A stretch of DNA of 64,000 bases from Ruminococcus bovis. GTDB taxonomy: Bacteria; Bacillota; Clostridia; Oscillospirales; Acutalibacteraceae. Position numbers and translations under genes: made by a program. Under the pieces are notes generated by a model. It was not told the origin of the DNA. It searched no databases and saw only the letters and a list, made by a program, of their open reading frames with translations. The DNA lies in assembly GCF_005601135.1 (NCBI RefSeq), contig NZ_CP039381.1, forward strand, positions 1,671,941 through 1,735,940, written 5' to 3'. Below are positions 1-10,048 of this stretch, one piece after another (within the stretch, counting starts at the first letter, position 1; every line of letters begins with the position of its first letter).

Positions 1-1
1 G

Positions 2-259
2 GCGAATTCTCCGCTGAGACAGTCAAGCAGCATTACTCCCGACCGGCTATATCAAACAATCGTAAAATCGATCAAAGAGGGTTATCTGCGCGGATGTTCC
101 CCCGAAAAGCACGGCGGGGTGCTGAGAATCGCGCTCTCTAAGCAAATCGTCAAGGATCGCTGTCCCGGCTGTGGTGCGCCGATCGTGGGTGCAGTCACCG
201 AAAACTACGCCTGCCGCTACTGCGGAAGGATCATCACAGGAGTCATCCGCAAGCAATAA
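2..259 (+). CDS. C-terminal part of a zinc-ribbon protein (5' end outside window)
   Basis: The frame is open from the first bases to a TAA at 257-259, with no start codon inside, so this is the 3' end of a gene that begins upstream. The last 35 residues form a treble-clef or zinc-ribbon signature, CPGCG followed 13 residues later by CRYCG. The preceding part (SIKEGYLRGCSPEKHGG, VLRIALSKQIVKDR) looks helical and basic. Codon use is G+C-rich like the mobile region to its right and unlike the AT-rich chromosome after 24 kb, so it probably belongs to imported DNA. A terminator hairpin follows at 289-308. I do not recognise the full protein; the ribbon may bind nucleic acid or a partner protein. 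Confidence 0.55.
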   Translation, partial: ANSPLRQSSSITPDRLYQTIVKSIKEGYLRGCSPEKHGGVLRIALSKQIVKDRCPGCGAPIVGAVTENYACRYCGRIITGVIRKQ

Positions 260-288
260 CGATTCGGTTATAACACAATCCCCAACAT

Positions 289-308
289 AAAACAGAAAGT
301 CTGTTTTT
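289..308 (+). terminator. Rho-independent terminator of the zinc-ribbon gene
   Basis: AAAACAGA and TCTGTTTT form an 8-bp stem with a 3-base loop, running into a T tract, 30 bases after the stop codon. Confidence 0.55.
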
Positions 309-422
309 AACAGATAGTATCACGATTGCCAGAGCAGATGATATCTATATAATTGTCGTAGTTGTAAATCGGAGTAAACGAAGTTCAAACACAGAGGTTA
401 TAGAAGCTGTTTGCGCGATGAA

Positions 423-460
423 CAAAAGCCGCCGAGTAGGGAATAATCCCACTTGGCGGC
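423..460 (-). terminator. Terminator of the first tnpV gene
   Basis: Read on the minus strand, GCCGCC-AAGT-GGG pairs with CCC-ACT-GGCGGC and is followed by TTTTG. It lies just after the tnpV stop. Confidence 0.7.
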
Positions 461-468
461 TGTGCTTA

Positions 469-825
469 TCAGATGAAAATTAACTCCGTATTTACAATCT
501 CCATTGCACGGCTACGGATATTGTTAATTCTCGCAACCCACAGCATTTGATTGTTAGCTTTAAGCTGTTCCGTCACTCCTTCACGCTCCGCAATCTGCTT
601 GACAAGCCTATCGAACATCTCTGTGGCTTCTTCATCAATATCGACGAGATAGGCGGTCAATTTACAGGTTGTCAGCAGATTGGTGTATCTGATTGGATGA
701 TGCTGCTTAATATACTGCAAATGGCGTTTGCCCCAAATTCCAATTTCAACCTTCGGTTGTTCGGGAAGTTTCAAATCGGGCAGTAAATAATCGCCCTGCT
801 GTGTGTATGTAATCTTTGTAGCCAT
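469..825 (-). CDS. tnpV: Transposon-encoded protein TnpV (copy 1)
   Basis: A 118-residue protein that I recognise as the TnpV family found in Tn4451-type mobilizable transposons and related clostridial elements. The N-terminus MATKITYTQQGDYLLPDL and the motif IGIWGKRHLQYIKQHHP are characteristic; the rest is helical and charged. Its biochemical role is not established. It follows a 59-residue gene with only 3 bases between them and ends in its own hairpin terminator. A second copy at 22112-22468 differs at about 26 residues (roughly 78 percent identical), so the two are not a recent duplication. The start has a good AGGAGG site inside the end of the upstream gene. Confidence 0.85.
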   Translation of the reverse strand: MATKITYTQQGDYLLPDLKLPEQPKVEIGIWGKRHLQYIKQHHPIRYTNLLTTCKLTAYLVDIDEEATEMFDRLVKQIAEREGVTEQLKANNQMLWVARINNIRSRAMEIVNTELIFI

Positions 826-828
826 AAC

Positions 829-1008
829 TCAGACCTCCTTAATCTTGATTTTTTTGACTTTGGCTTTTGTGAGCTTAATCAACAGCTCGTCAATGATGTC
901 GGTGTATCTGCCCTGTGAAATGAGGTCATTTCTCAAATCAATCAGGCTGTTGATGACCGTGCGCCGCTCATCGGATGTTAGGTATAGATGGTATTTTGGA
1001 TTTTTCAT
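829..1008 (-). CDS. 59-residue protein co-transcribed with tnpV (copy 1)
   Basis: The short frame begins MKNPKYHLYLTSDERRTVINSLIDLRNDL and ends in a lysine-rich tail (TKAKVKKIKIKEV). It is helical and basic, consistent with a small DNA- or RNA-binding protein, but I know no function. It lies 3 bases upstream of tnpV on the same strand with a shared AGGAGG signal. The same gene sits before the second tnpV (22472-22651) with 7 substitutions in 59 residues. Conservation in both modules, above that of tnpV itself, supports it being a real gene. Confidence 0.75.
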   Translation of the reverse strand: MKNPKYHLYLTSDERRTVINSLIDLRNDLISQGRYTDIIDELLIKLTKAKVKKIKIKEV

Positions 1009-1120
1009 TGTCGATTCCTCCTTGATTTGAATTTTACAGTCATATTATAGGAAGAAATTGAATGAATCACAAATGTACGAACGAGAAATGTGTGTAACTG
1101 CCGATAAAATCTAAATTTTT

Positions 1121-1221
1121 CATAAATCCGTTATGAACACTCGCACCATAAAAATAGACAACACATTAGTGTTGTCTATTTTTATTATACCAGCAGTATG
1201 AGTGTTCATAACGGATTTATG
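1121..1221. repeat. 22-bp perfect inverted repeat enclosing a terminator
   Basis: The arms are 1121-1142 (starting CATAAATCCGTTATGAACAC) and 1200-1221 (the exact reverse complement). They enclose about 57 bases containing a second perfect hairpin. The whole lies between the tnpV pair and the recombinase gene. One arm recurs with a single change at 22764-22785 beside the second tnpV module. Confidence 0.9.
1153..1183. terminator. Bidirectional terminator inside the inverted repeat
   Basis: AATAGACAACAC, loop ATTA, GTGTTGTCTATT gives a perfect 12-bp stem with a T run on one side and an A run on the other, so it could stop transcription from either direction. Confidence 0.75.
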
Positions 1222-1301
1222 TTATGGACACTCATTCTTTTTATTCAATTTCATCCGGTTTGTATGTGGTGAGCAGGTTTTGTGCCTGCACACCTTTTTT
1301 C

Positions 1302-3239
<1,938 letters not shown>

Positions 3240-3240
<1 letters not shown>

Positions 3241-4082
3241 TATCGTTCCCCCCTGTTGCGCTGCCTGCGCCTATAATCGTCCTGCGCTAATTTGAGTAAG
3301 CGCTTGTAAATATCCTGTGGTGTGTATTTCTTCGGGAAATACTTGCTTAGTTCATCGAGCTGGAAACTGATTTTCTCACGCTGATTCGGTTTTTCCTCGG
3401 ATATGATTCTTGATATGGTTTCGCTGTCAAGTTTACCTGCCTGAGAGAGCTTCTTCATTTGGATTGCTTGTGAGAGCGAAGGCGTTTTGTCCTCCAACTC
3501 TATTGCTTCAAACAAATCCTTCTGCTCATATTCGGTTAGATAGGATAGCTCCACGCCGACAGAAAAGGCTATGCGCTGTTCATCTACCATTTTGAGAATA
3601 TCGGGGATGAGCTTAGTTAGACGGATATAGCGTTTTACTGTATCTTTGCTGGTTCCCTCCTGTTCGGCAATCAGCTCAGTCGATAACTTCGGTGCAAATT
3701 GCTCCGAAGTAAGATCAGTACGCTTACCTTGATGATTGAGCGCGTCTGCTTTCAACTTGTAAGCATAGGCTTTCTCGCTCGGAAGAATATGCTCCCTGTG
3801 GAGATTACTGTCCACCAGCATAATCGCCGCTTCGTCACGGCTGACGGGACGAATAAAGGCAGGAACTTCTGCAAGCCCTGCCTTCTGCGCCGCACGGAAG
3901 CGGCGGTGTCCGGATATGATTTCGTATTCGTCGGTCGTGTTTTCCAACGGGCGGACGATCAGCGGCGTCATAATGCCCTGCTGCTGAACGCTCGTTATAA
4001 GATTGTTCATTTCATCATTGTCGAGCACCTGATACGGGTGGTCTCTGAATTCGTGTAATTTGTTGATTGATATATTGGTCAT
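3240..4082 (-). CDS. ParB/Spo0J-like DNA-binding protein
   Basis: A 280-residue protein with a ParB N-terminal nuclease/CTPase-like domain (IISGHRRFRAAQKAGLAEVPAFI, about residues 55-78; SNLHREHILPSEKAYAYKLKAD, 92-113) and a helix-turn-helix region (LIAEQEGTSKDTVKRYIRLTKLIP, about 137-160). Plasmids and integrative elements use such proteins for segregation or as transcription regulators. No ParA ATPase lies beside it; the element instead carries an actin-like ParM further along. Its ATG overlaps the relaxase stop by 4 bases. The ParB call is firm; the exact role is inference. Confidence 0.85.
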
Positions 4083-5479
4083 CGTTCATAACTCCTTTGT
4101 TTCGTTTTATTTTGGTGATAATATTTGTACTTGTATCTGCCTTGCTCCAGCTGCTTTTCCTGTTCGATCAAAGCACGGAGTCGAGGCACTTTGTTTTCAA
4201 TGCGCTCGCAGATGATGAGCTGCTTGCGCAAGGGTGTTAGCTTCTTTGTGATTTCTCTGCATTGTTCTTTTAGAGAATTATTTTCTTCGGGTGTTTTCGC
4301 TCTGCGTATTCGGTTACGGATATGCTGCCGCTCGGTTTCATAGGCTTTGATTTGCTCAGCGATTTCTTTTCTGCAAGATACAAAATCCTCTGCGCATTCC
4401 ACATTGTGGTCACGGAGGAAATGATATTCCGCAAGCGTTCGGTCAAGATTTCTGATTTCTGCCCGCAGCTCTGGTGATACCGGACGGTAATCACGCTTTT
4501 GCACGTTGTTGCCCGTGATAAGCTTTGCTATCGTGATAATCAGGTCGAAAAGTGCCGTGATAACATCGGGCTCTGTTCTTTTCTCAAAATCTCTGATTCT
4601 CACTATAAGCGGCTGGCGCTGATAATACGATTTCGGAGTATAGGAATAGAAATCCACAAAGTATTTATCCTCACGCTGAGATTGCAGTCGCCCGAGTATC
4701 GCTTCTCTGGAGTAATCCTTGCCGAGACTGCTTAATCTGACAGGTTTCCGCCAGTCGGGAGCGATTACGGAAGGATGCTGATATTTGAAATTTCGGACAA
4801 ACTGATAGCCGAGCGACCGCAGATATAATTCAAAATCAAACGGCTTGATCGTACAGGCTAATGCTTCATCAACATCGTGACGCAGCATATCTTTGTGTGG
4901 TACTCGTCCGCTCTTGCGTACCCAATACGCCTTGTCGCCGCCGTAGAACGGAGAGTTTTCGATCACGGATTTCCCGTGCTCACGGCAGACCTCGTCTGAA
5001 ATTTCACGCAGCTTGTAATGGTCGGAAATATGATTTTCAAACTTCCGTCCGGTGCGGAACGATACACTGTTTACGACGATATGATTGTGTAGGTTTGCCG
5101 TATTCAAATGTGTCGTCACAACTATCTCATAGTCATCGCCCCACATACGCTTGGCGGTTTCAATGCCGATACGGTGCGCTTCTTCGGGTGTGACTTCTCC
5201 AGCCTGAAAGCTCTGATAACCGTGATACGCAACATTGCCGCCAAGTTTACCGTAACGCCGCTTTGTGGTCATCATCTGTTCATAGGCTCGTTTCTTCGAG
5301 CAGTTGATACCGCTGACGTACATTGTTTGGTCGGTTTTGTCGCTATTCTCAACGTAATTGAGGGTAGCGGCTAAGTCATCATCAAGATATTTGCGCTCGA
5401 TAGTTTTATCAGGATTTTCAGCGTAATTGATAACATCTTTTAGCCGTACCTTGACGGGCCAGAAGCCTGTTGTTGCCAC
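4079..5479 (-). CDS. Relaxase / mobilization protein
   Basis: A 466-residue conjugative relaxase that would nick the transfer origin and lead the DNA strand into a recipient. The metal-binding signature of the family is visible at residues 124-133 (HLNTANLHNH), followed by IVVNSVSF. A proposed upstream tyrosine region is GNVAYHGYQSF. The C-terminal third is strongly helical and charged. The GTG start at 5479 has AGGAGG 7 bases upstream and overlaps the end of mobC by 40 bases. It corresponds in position and role to TnpZ/Mob proteins of Tn4451-type elements. No coupling protein or mating-pore genes are visible, so the element would rely on a helper. Confidence 0.85.
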   Translation of the reverse strand: MATTGFWPVKVRLKDVINYAENPDKTIERKYLDDDLAATLNYVENSDKTDQTMYVSGINCSKKRAYEQMMTTKRRYGKLGGNVAYHGYQSFQAGEVTPEEAHRIGIETAKRMWGDDYEIVVTTHLNTANLHNHIVVNSVSFRTGRKFENHISDHYKLREISDEVCREHGKSVIENSPFYGGDKAYWVRKSGRVPHKDMLRHDVDEALACTIKPFDFELYLRSLGYQFVRNFKYQHPSVIAPDWRKPVRLSSLGKDYSREAILGRLQSQREDKYFVDFYSYTPKSYYQRQPLIVRIRDFEKRTEPDVITALFDLIITIAKLITGNNVQKRDYRPVSPELRAEIRNLDRTLAEYHFLRDHNVECAEDFVSCRKEIAEQIKAYETERQHIRNRIRRAKTPEENNSLKEQCREITKKLTPLRKQLIICERIENKVPRLRALIEQEKQLEQGRYKYKYYHQNKTKQRSYER

Positions 5480-5796
5480 GTCGTTACCTCCTTACAGATT
5501 TGCTTGGCGGTAGATTTTTCGGGCAAAAGCAACTGTTGTTGGATTTCATCAACTGTTTCAATCAGCTTTCGCTCTGTATCGGGCGAAACCTTGTCAGCGA
5601 CTTCATCACATAAGCGGCAGAGCATTTGATAGAAATGAAAAAAGACATCAGGCAGCACCGTCCTCGGCGCATACCCCAATGTCCTTTGTCTGACATATTC
5701 GGACTGAGATAAGCCGCAGCTCTCGGCGAGCTTGGCTATCTTCTTTTTCTCGGACTGCGTAACACGCAGCTCGATTCTTGCTTTTTTATCGTTCAA
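5440..5796 (-). CDS. mobC: Plasmid-type mobilization accessory protein MobC
   Basis: A 118-residue protein with a ribbon-helix-helix-like N-terminus (IELRVTQSEKKKIAKLAESCGLSQSEYVRQRTLG), typical of MobC relaxosome proteins that bind the transfer origin and assist the relaxase. It is followed by an LPD motif and helices. It is the first gene of the minus-strand mobilization operon and overlaps the relaxase. The 300 bases upstream hold strong inverted repeats that could be its DNA target. Confidence 0.8.
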   Translation of the reverse strand: MNDKKARIELRVTQSEKKKIAKLAESCGLSQSEYVRQRTLGYAPRTVLPDVFFHFYQMLCRLCDEVADKVSPDTERKLIETVDEIQQQLLLPEKSTAKQICKEVTTWQQQASGPSRYG

Positions 5797-6112
5797 TAAT
5801 ATACCTTCTTTCTTCGGGTGTTAGGGTTTCCCTAAAGATTTACAACAGCTTTGGGGCTGTTGTATTTGGAATTTGCCGTACAAATTCCCTGCTTGCTACA
5901 GTATAAGACACAGCCACGGAGTGCTATTTCTACCGTTCGGCTGTGCCTTATACGTTGTATATAGCTGTCTTAATAAACCTAAATATCTCGGTGACAAAAA
6001 TGCTGTCAGTTTTTCGACAAATGTCGCCGGAAACAGCGAGATTTGTACTGTATAATAAAAGCGGTGACATTGTGCCTGATTTTCGGCTATCTTGTGACGG
6101 CAAAAGTGTCGC
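5797..6112. other. Non-coding stretch with strong inverted repeats, candidate oriT
   Basis: This lies directly upstream of mobC. It contains a 9-bp stem (TACAACAGC at 5841-5849 with 5856-5864). It also has a long hairpin whose arms GTATAAGACACAGCC (5901-5915) and GGCTGTGCCTTATAC (5939-5953) match except for one base, plus an inner ACGG/CCGT pair. Position beside mobC and relaxase is where transfer origins usually lie, so I infer an oriT. No nick site can be named from sequence alone. Confidence 0.5.
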
Positions 6113-6445
6113 CTAAAAGCCCTCGAGGAATTCGAGCATATTTTCCTCGGCAGCGCTGTCTATTTCCTCTGAAATAGGAACAGCCTGCTGCAGTTGAGCA
6201 ACAGGCTGAGTCAGCGTGAGCAGATTCAGCAACGGCGTCAGAGCTTTCAGGTTATCCTCGATAGTAGCGGTAACTCGGTCAAGAAAGCTATTTTCCGTCT
6301 TTCTCTCCTCTACCAAATCAAGATATTCATTGATAGAGCGTATTGCTTCCTTACTGATGGAGCGCTCTGAATTTTGCAGATATTCATATACCCGCCTATC
6401 CGCTTCAACGTCCAAGTTGAGGCGGAGTTTTAAATTCTTGATCAT
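6113..6445 (-). CDS. ParR-like adaptor of the ParM partition pair
   Basis: A 110-residue protein that directly follows the ParM-like gene with a 4-base overlap. The N-terminus LKLRLNLDVEADRRVYEYLQNSERSISKEAIRSINEYLD has the strand-then-helices pattern of a ribbon-helix-helix DNA-binding domain, as in ParR/StbB proteins. The C-terminal half is acidic and hydrophobic (SEEIDSAAEENMLEFLEGF), resembling the part that contacts the actin filament. Family assignment is inferred mostly from gene order and fold pattern. Confidence 0.6.
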   Translation of the reverse strand: MIKNLKLRLNLDVEADRRVYEYLQNSERSISKEAIRSINEYLDLVEERKTENSFLDRVTATIEDNLKALTPLLNLLTLTQPVAQLQQAVPISEEIDSAAEENMLEFLEGF

Positions 6446-7368
6446 ACCGCACCGCCGTTCTTATTGAGCTTTGTGTAGGCGATATACTCATAGCCCTTTG
6501 CCGTAGCGCAGATGTCGGAATTAATGAATACTCTGTCTTTGTCATACTCTCCGAAATGACGAACTAAACAACCGCCGCCACCGACAACATACAGCTTCAT
6601 CAGCTTTGGGTTGTAATCGTGCTCACGGAGCTTGCGGAATATCTCAGCGGTATAGACTTTTGCCGACGTAATAATCGTATCAAGATATTCCCCGTCGATA
6701 TCCGCTGTGCCTTTCTTGAGGACTTCGGTAATTATACTCTCGTCAAGGTTGGTGTGGTGCTCTCTCATCATCGCTTCACGGACAGCGATGGTGCATTGAT
6801 ACACGCCGTATTTCTCGGTGAACATATTGAGCATATCTGGCTTGCGGTCGGAAATCTTTAAAAGATTCATTGTACCGTTGCCGATGTCGCAGAGCATTGT
6901 CGTTCCCTTGAATTCTCCGAGTCTTTCGGCTATCGCCGCAAAGCCCTGCGGAAACACATCAGCGCCGATTATCTCGATATGATAATTAGTCCTGCGGAAA
7001 TTGAAATCAATCGTCCGGTGTTGGAGCAGATATTTCTTGAAATCCTCCTTCTGACGTGTTACCCAAGTCAGCGGAAGCCCGGCGGCTATATATACCTTTG
7101 CGTCTGTAACACGCTCACGGTTGAGCTCACGGGCAATAGCGGCGAGCGTGAAAATATAGTAATCCTCGTCAGTAAATTTGTCCGCCGTAAATTCCTTGTG
7201 ACCAACGCCGATGGAATAATACTTGTTATCCCAAACGAGCAGGTCGTTGGTGAACGGCGGCTCGATATCACTTTTGATTACGCCTGTCTGGAAACAGCAG
7301 TTAGCGGTTTTGATATTGCCGTAACCGTGGTCGATACCGATAATCGTAAAATCGTTTAGTGTTTTCAT
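6442..7368 (-). CDS. parM: ParM/StbA-like actin segregation ATPase
   Basis: A 308-residue actin-fold ATPase. The phosphate-1 loop is GIDHGYGNIKTA (about residues 11-22), phosphate-2 is CDIGNGTMNLL (about 160-170) and the adenosine loop is YVVGGGGCLV (about 262-271). Proteins of this type polymerise and push plasmid copies apart, with ParR joining filament to DNA. The presence of the pair in an element with an integrase suggests a stage as a replicating or segregating circle. It is transcribed with the small gene at 6113-6445. Confidence 0.85.
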   Translation of the reverse strand: MKTLNDFTIIGIDHGYGNIKTANCCFQTGVIKSDIEPPFTNDLLVWDNKYYSIGVGHKEFTADKFTDEDYYIFTLAAIARELNRERVTDAKVYIAAGLPLTWVTRQKEDFKKYLLQHRTIDFNFRRTNYHIEIIGADVFPQGFAAIAERLGEFKGTTMLCDIGNGTMNLLKISDRKPDMLNMFTEKYGVYQCTIAVREAMMREHHTNLDESIITEVLKKGTADIDGEYLDTIITSAKVYTAEIFRKLREHDYNPKLMKLYVVGGGGCLVRHFGEYDKDRVFINSDICATAKGYEYIAYTKLNKNGGAV

Positions 7369-7372
7369 ATAA

Positions 7373-7609
7373 TCATCCTTTCAGTTTTTCGTTGTAGGCG
7401 AGTATGTCGCCATAGAGTTTTGGGAAAGCAGGCAATACACATTTCAAAAGATAGTTGCAGTATATGCCATACTTACTGATCAGCTGCACACAGCTGTGTT
7501 CTTCGCCGTCGTCGAGCAACAGGCAGTTGTCATCAATGCAGTTGCAGCACGAATGACGAACAATGCGGTTTACTCTGTCGGACAGCTCTTCGGTAATTTT
7601 CAGTACCAT
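7373..7609 (-). CDS. Cysteine-rich VLP-domain protein
   Basis: A 78-residue protein with seven cysteines (CCNCIDDNC, CVQL, CNYLLKCVLPAFP). The CNYLLKCVLPAFP motif gives the Cys-rich VLP family its name; members are common in clostridial conjugative elements and have no known function. It lies 5 bases upstream of the ParM gene, so the three likely form one unit transcribed from the 7610-7780 region. Confidence 0.7.
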   Translation of the reverse strand: MVLKITEELSDRVNRIVRHSCCNCIDDNCLLLDDGEEHSCVQLISKYGIYCNYLLKCVLPAFPKLYGDILAYNEKLKG

Positions 7610-7881
7610 AGCTTGTACCTCCTTTCGTGTATTATTGAGGGCTTTTCGTCCCTCTACTGTATTAAATACACGAAAATCCGAAAACTTAGGGTTTTAAGAA
7701 AACATAGTGAAAATCAAAAAGAAAACATTAAAAAACGGCTTGAATACTGAACAATCAGAATTCGAGCCGATATTTTTATAATTTGGAAAACATAAATTTC
7801 AAAAAAATTTTCAAAATCGGAGCAAAGGGCGTTTTATGGGACACCTGTTTTGATAGACTTGATAGTGAGGAGGTGTTGATT
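7610..7881. promoter_or_regulatory. Divergent control region between parM operon and DUF6076 operon
   Basis: About 270 bases, AT-rich, separate the two divergent operons. The right half (7783-7881) is open in the DUF6076 frame and encodes KGVLWDTCFDRLDS. That short motif recurs at about 17,486-17,520 after an excisionase gene, so part of this spacer may be the relic of another gene start. No clear operator is seen. Confidence 0.4.
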
Positions 7882-9018
7882 ATGGAAAAAATCAGTTTTT
7901 TCAGCGCCGATTTTCGTGACGGAAGAATACGGATCGGCAACAAAACTTACCCTGCTGGTACGTTCGCTACACACCTTTTGAATCAATATTATAATGATGA
8001 TACGGCGGCTCGGTTGGCTGTATACAAACAATACAGCTGGCATTTATACGATACAATCTCTGTCGGTTATCTTGATAACAATGATGTTTTACGCTCCGGG
8101 TGGGAGATCCAACAAATCTTAAAAACCTTGCCCAAGCTGCAACCGTTCACTAAGCTGGATGTTGAAGCAGAGCGTATTAGAATATCTGAACTTTTTACAG
8201 AGGATAACGCAAGCTTTATCCGAGAGTATTTCAATGCAAAGGCTCAAATATTAGCGATGGGAATCAATGAATCTGCTTTGGATTTGCTCCCGATTGAAAT
8301 AGATAAAGTTCAGCAAAAAACAGCGGACAACCTACTTAATGATATGATAACAACGCTGACTTTCTATGATCGTATCAGCAACGATATGAGGGAAGCATTT
8401 GAGGGCTTAACCGAGTTCTGCGACAGGCTTGATGAAGCGGAACGCTTCGATGAGGCACACCTATTACCGATTGCGCTGGACATATTCGGCAACGAAAAGC
8501 TTGATGTAACATCCGAGTACGTCGCAATGCGAAAGACAGCTAAAAGCAAAACGATGGTTACGGCGAGAAGGATGTTTTTTGATAATTACTACAGCTTTGT
8601 TCTGACGGATTTCTTCGAGGGCTTGCGCTACGGTCATTATCCGAGAAGGTGTCCAATCTGCAAGCGATATTTCCTGATGACTTCTGCACGGCGGCAAGTG
8701 TATTGCAATGGAAACGCCCCATACACACTGAAAGGCAAGCCCATTACTTGCCGAAAATATGCGGCGAGGATGAAGGAAAAGGAACTTTCCGAAGGCAATC
8801 CTATCAATCCTATTTACAAAAGCCGCTGTTCTGCGATTCGTGTGGAACAAAAAAGAAGCACCATCACAGCAGAGTTTGCTGCAATGGCGCTGAAGATTGC
8901 GAAAGAGTATTGGCAAAAGGCGAAGTATGATGACAGTTACGCTAACGGTCAATTCAAAATTGATATGAAGCGTGAGAATTTGTACAAAGAAACGGACAGG
9001 AGAATCAAGCAAAAGTGA
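7882..9018 (+). CDS. DUF6076-like protein
   Basis: The ATG at 7882 is preferred because AGGAGG lies 8 bases upstream; an upstream ATG at 7783 would add 33 residues with no good ribosome site. The C-terminal half contains a zinc-finger-like cluster (RRCPICKRYFLMTSARRQVYCNG, then TCRKYAARM), resembling the end of DUF6076 proteins found in clostridial mobile elements. Function unknown; the cysteine pattern suggests nucleic-acid binding. It ends in a 4-base overlap with the sigma-like gene, so the two are co-translated. Confidence 0.65.
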   Translation: MEKISFFSADFRDGRIRIGNKTYPAGTFATHLLNQYYNDDTAARLAVYKQYSWHLYDTISVGYLDNNDVLRSGWEIQQILKTLPKLQPFTKLDVEAERIRISELFTEDNASFIREYFNAKAQILAMGINESALDLLPIEIDKVQQKTADNLLNDMITTLTFYDRISNDMREAFEGLTEFCDRLDEAERFDEAHLLPIALDIFGNEKLDVTSEYVAMRKTAKSKTMVTARRMFFDNYYSFVLTDFFEGLRYGHYPRRCPICKRYFLMTSARRQVYCNGNAPYTLKGKPITCRKYAARMKEKELSEGNPINPIYKSRCSAIRVEQKRSTITAEFAAMALKIAKEYWQKAKYDDSYANGQFKIDMKRENLYKETDRRIKQK

Positions 9019-9893
9019 GCCATATCGAGAAAAAAGAATTTGAAATATACCGCATTACTCCGCCACCGCCTCAACGGGACTTGCAGGAGTATATTCGGCT
9101 GTATGTTCAATCCGGCGACGACAAATATTTCTATTGGTTCCTACACTATTACGAGCCGACGCTAAATGAAAAGGCGAAGTCCTTTAGGAATAAATATTCA
9201 ATGGAAGAACACTTTGCCGATATAAAGCAAAGCCTTGTAACAGGCTTATGTAAGGCTCTGATGAAATACGATATTACCATAGCTCCGTTTCTACCATATG
9301 CTCAGAGGTATATGGAGCGTGAGGTGCATAACTATATCCGCACAATGCGGACAGGCTATTCCGTGCAGAGCGAATTTGAATACGCCCGGCTACGTAAAGT
9401 GATGGATATTTTCAATCATTCAGGTGGTGAGTTTACGGAGGAAACCATTTCGCAAGTCGCAACGCAAATCGGTGAAAGCTATGAGAAAACAAAGTCCATC
9501 ATTGAGGGCGGTATTCTTACTGAAAACTATGTAGATATTCAGAGTAACGATGAGGACGACACAGGAACGACCGACTTTCTTCTGCCGGATTCCTCGCTCA
9601 ATCCCGAAAATATCTATTTCAAGCAGGAGCTTTATGATAAACTTAACGAAGCCTATGACAGCTTGGAATATACAGAGAAAATAATGCTCGCCCAACACCT
9701 CGGCTTTTGCCCGGAGTGTTTCAGCACTCGCTACGCTGACAAAACCGATTTGGACGAAAACGATAAGCCAAAAGAAAAGCCAATCAAACCGCTGCCCTAT
9801 ACCGACATCGCCACCGATCACGGGTTTAGTGATGCGGATACTGCGAAGAGGGTTTGTGGTAATGCAATAATAAAGCTTCGTAAGAAGATATAG
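9015..9893 (+). CDS. Sigma-70-like transcription factor of the mobile element
   Basis: A 292-residue protein with a GTG start overlapping the previous stop. Region 2-like helices are visible (ALMKYDITIAPFLPYAQRYMEREVHNYIRTMR, about residues 75-110), then a region 3-like part (TISQVATQIGESYEKTKSII) and a region 4-like helix-turn-helix at the C-terminus (YTDIATDHGFSDADTAKRVCGNAIIKLRKKI). A CPEC cluster is inserted before region 4, which is unusual. I infer that it directs RNA polymerase to element promoters; its targets are not visible. Confidence 0.7.
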   Translation: MSHIEKKEFEIYRITPPPPQRDLQEYIRLYVQSGDDKYFYWFLHYYEPTLNEKAKSFRNKYSMEEHFADIKQSLVTGLCKALMKYDITIAPFLPYAQRYMEREVHNYIRTMRTGYSVQSEFEYARLRKVMDIFNHSGGEFTEETISQVATQIGESYEKTKSIIEGGILTENYVDIQSNDEDDTGTTDFLLPDSSLNPENIYFKQELYDKLNEAYDSLEYTEKIMLAQHLGFCPECFSTRYADKTDLDENDKPKEKPIKPLPYTDIATDHGFSDADTAKRVCGNAIIKLRKKI

Positions 9894-9977
9894 AAAAGCG
9901 AGCAATAATCCCCATATCATTTTTTGACAAATTATCGCCAAAACACCTTTTTACCACAACAAAAAGCAACGAAAATG

Positions 9978-10006
9978 TTGTTTTGAAAAAATTTATATGG
10001 TATAAT
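9978..10006 (+). promoter_or_regulatory. Promoter of the DUF262 nuclease gene
   Basis: TTGTTT at 9978-9983 and TATAAT at 10001-10006 are 17 bases apart. Transcription would begin near 10013, which rules out a start codon upstream of about 10,013. Confidence 0.6.
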
Positions 10007-10048
10007 ATTACTAATTATATGCATTTGTATCGAAATAGGAGAATTATT

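Noticed and set aside
303..321. 19-base match TGTTTTTAACAGATAGTAT with about 28920-28938, a possible attachment site pair
   Set aside because: AT-rich, isolated, and not at the edges of the mobile region; likely chance.
274..474. Open frame on the plus strand reading TEVIEAVCAMNKSRR
   Set aside because: No start or ribosome site, and it runs through two terminator hairpins.
9983..10048. Longer N-terminus for the DUF262 nuclease
   Set aside because: It would start upstream of the -10 box at 10001-10006; the AGGAG site favours 10049.
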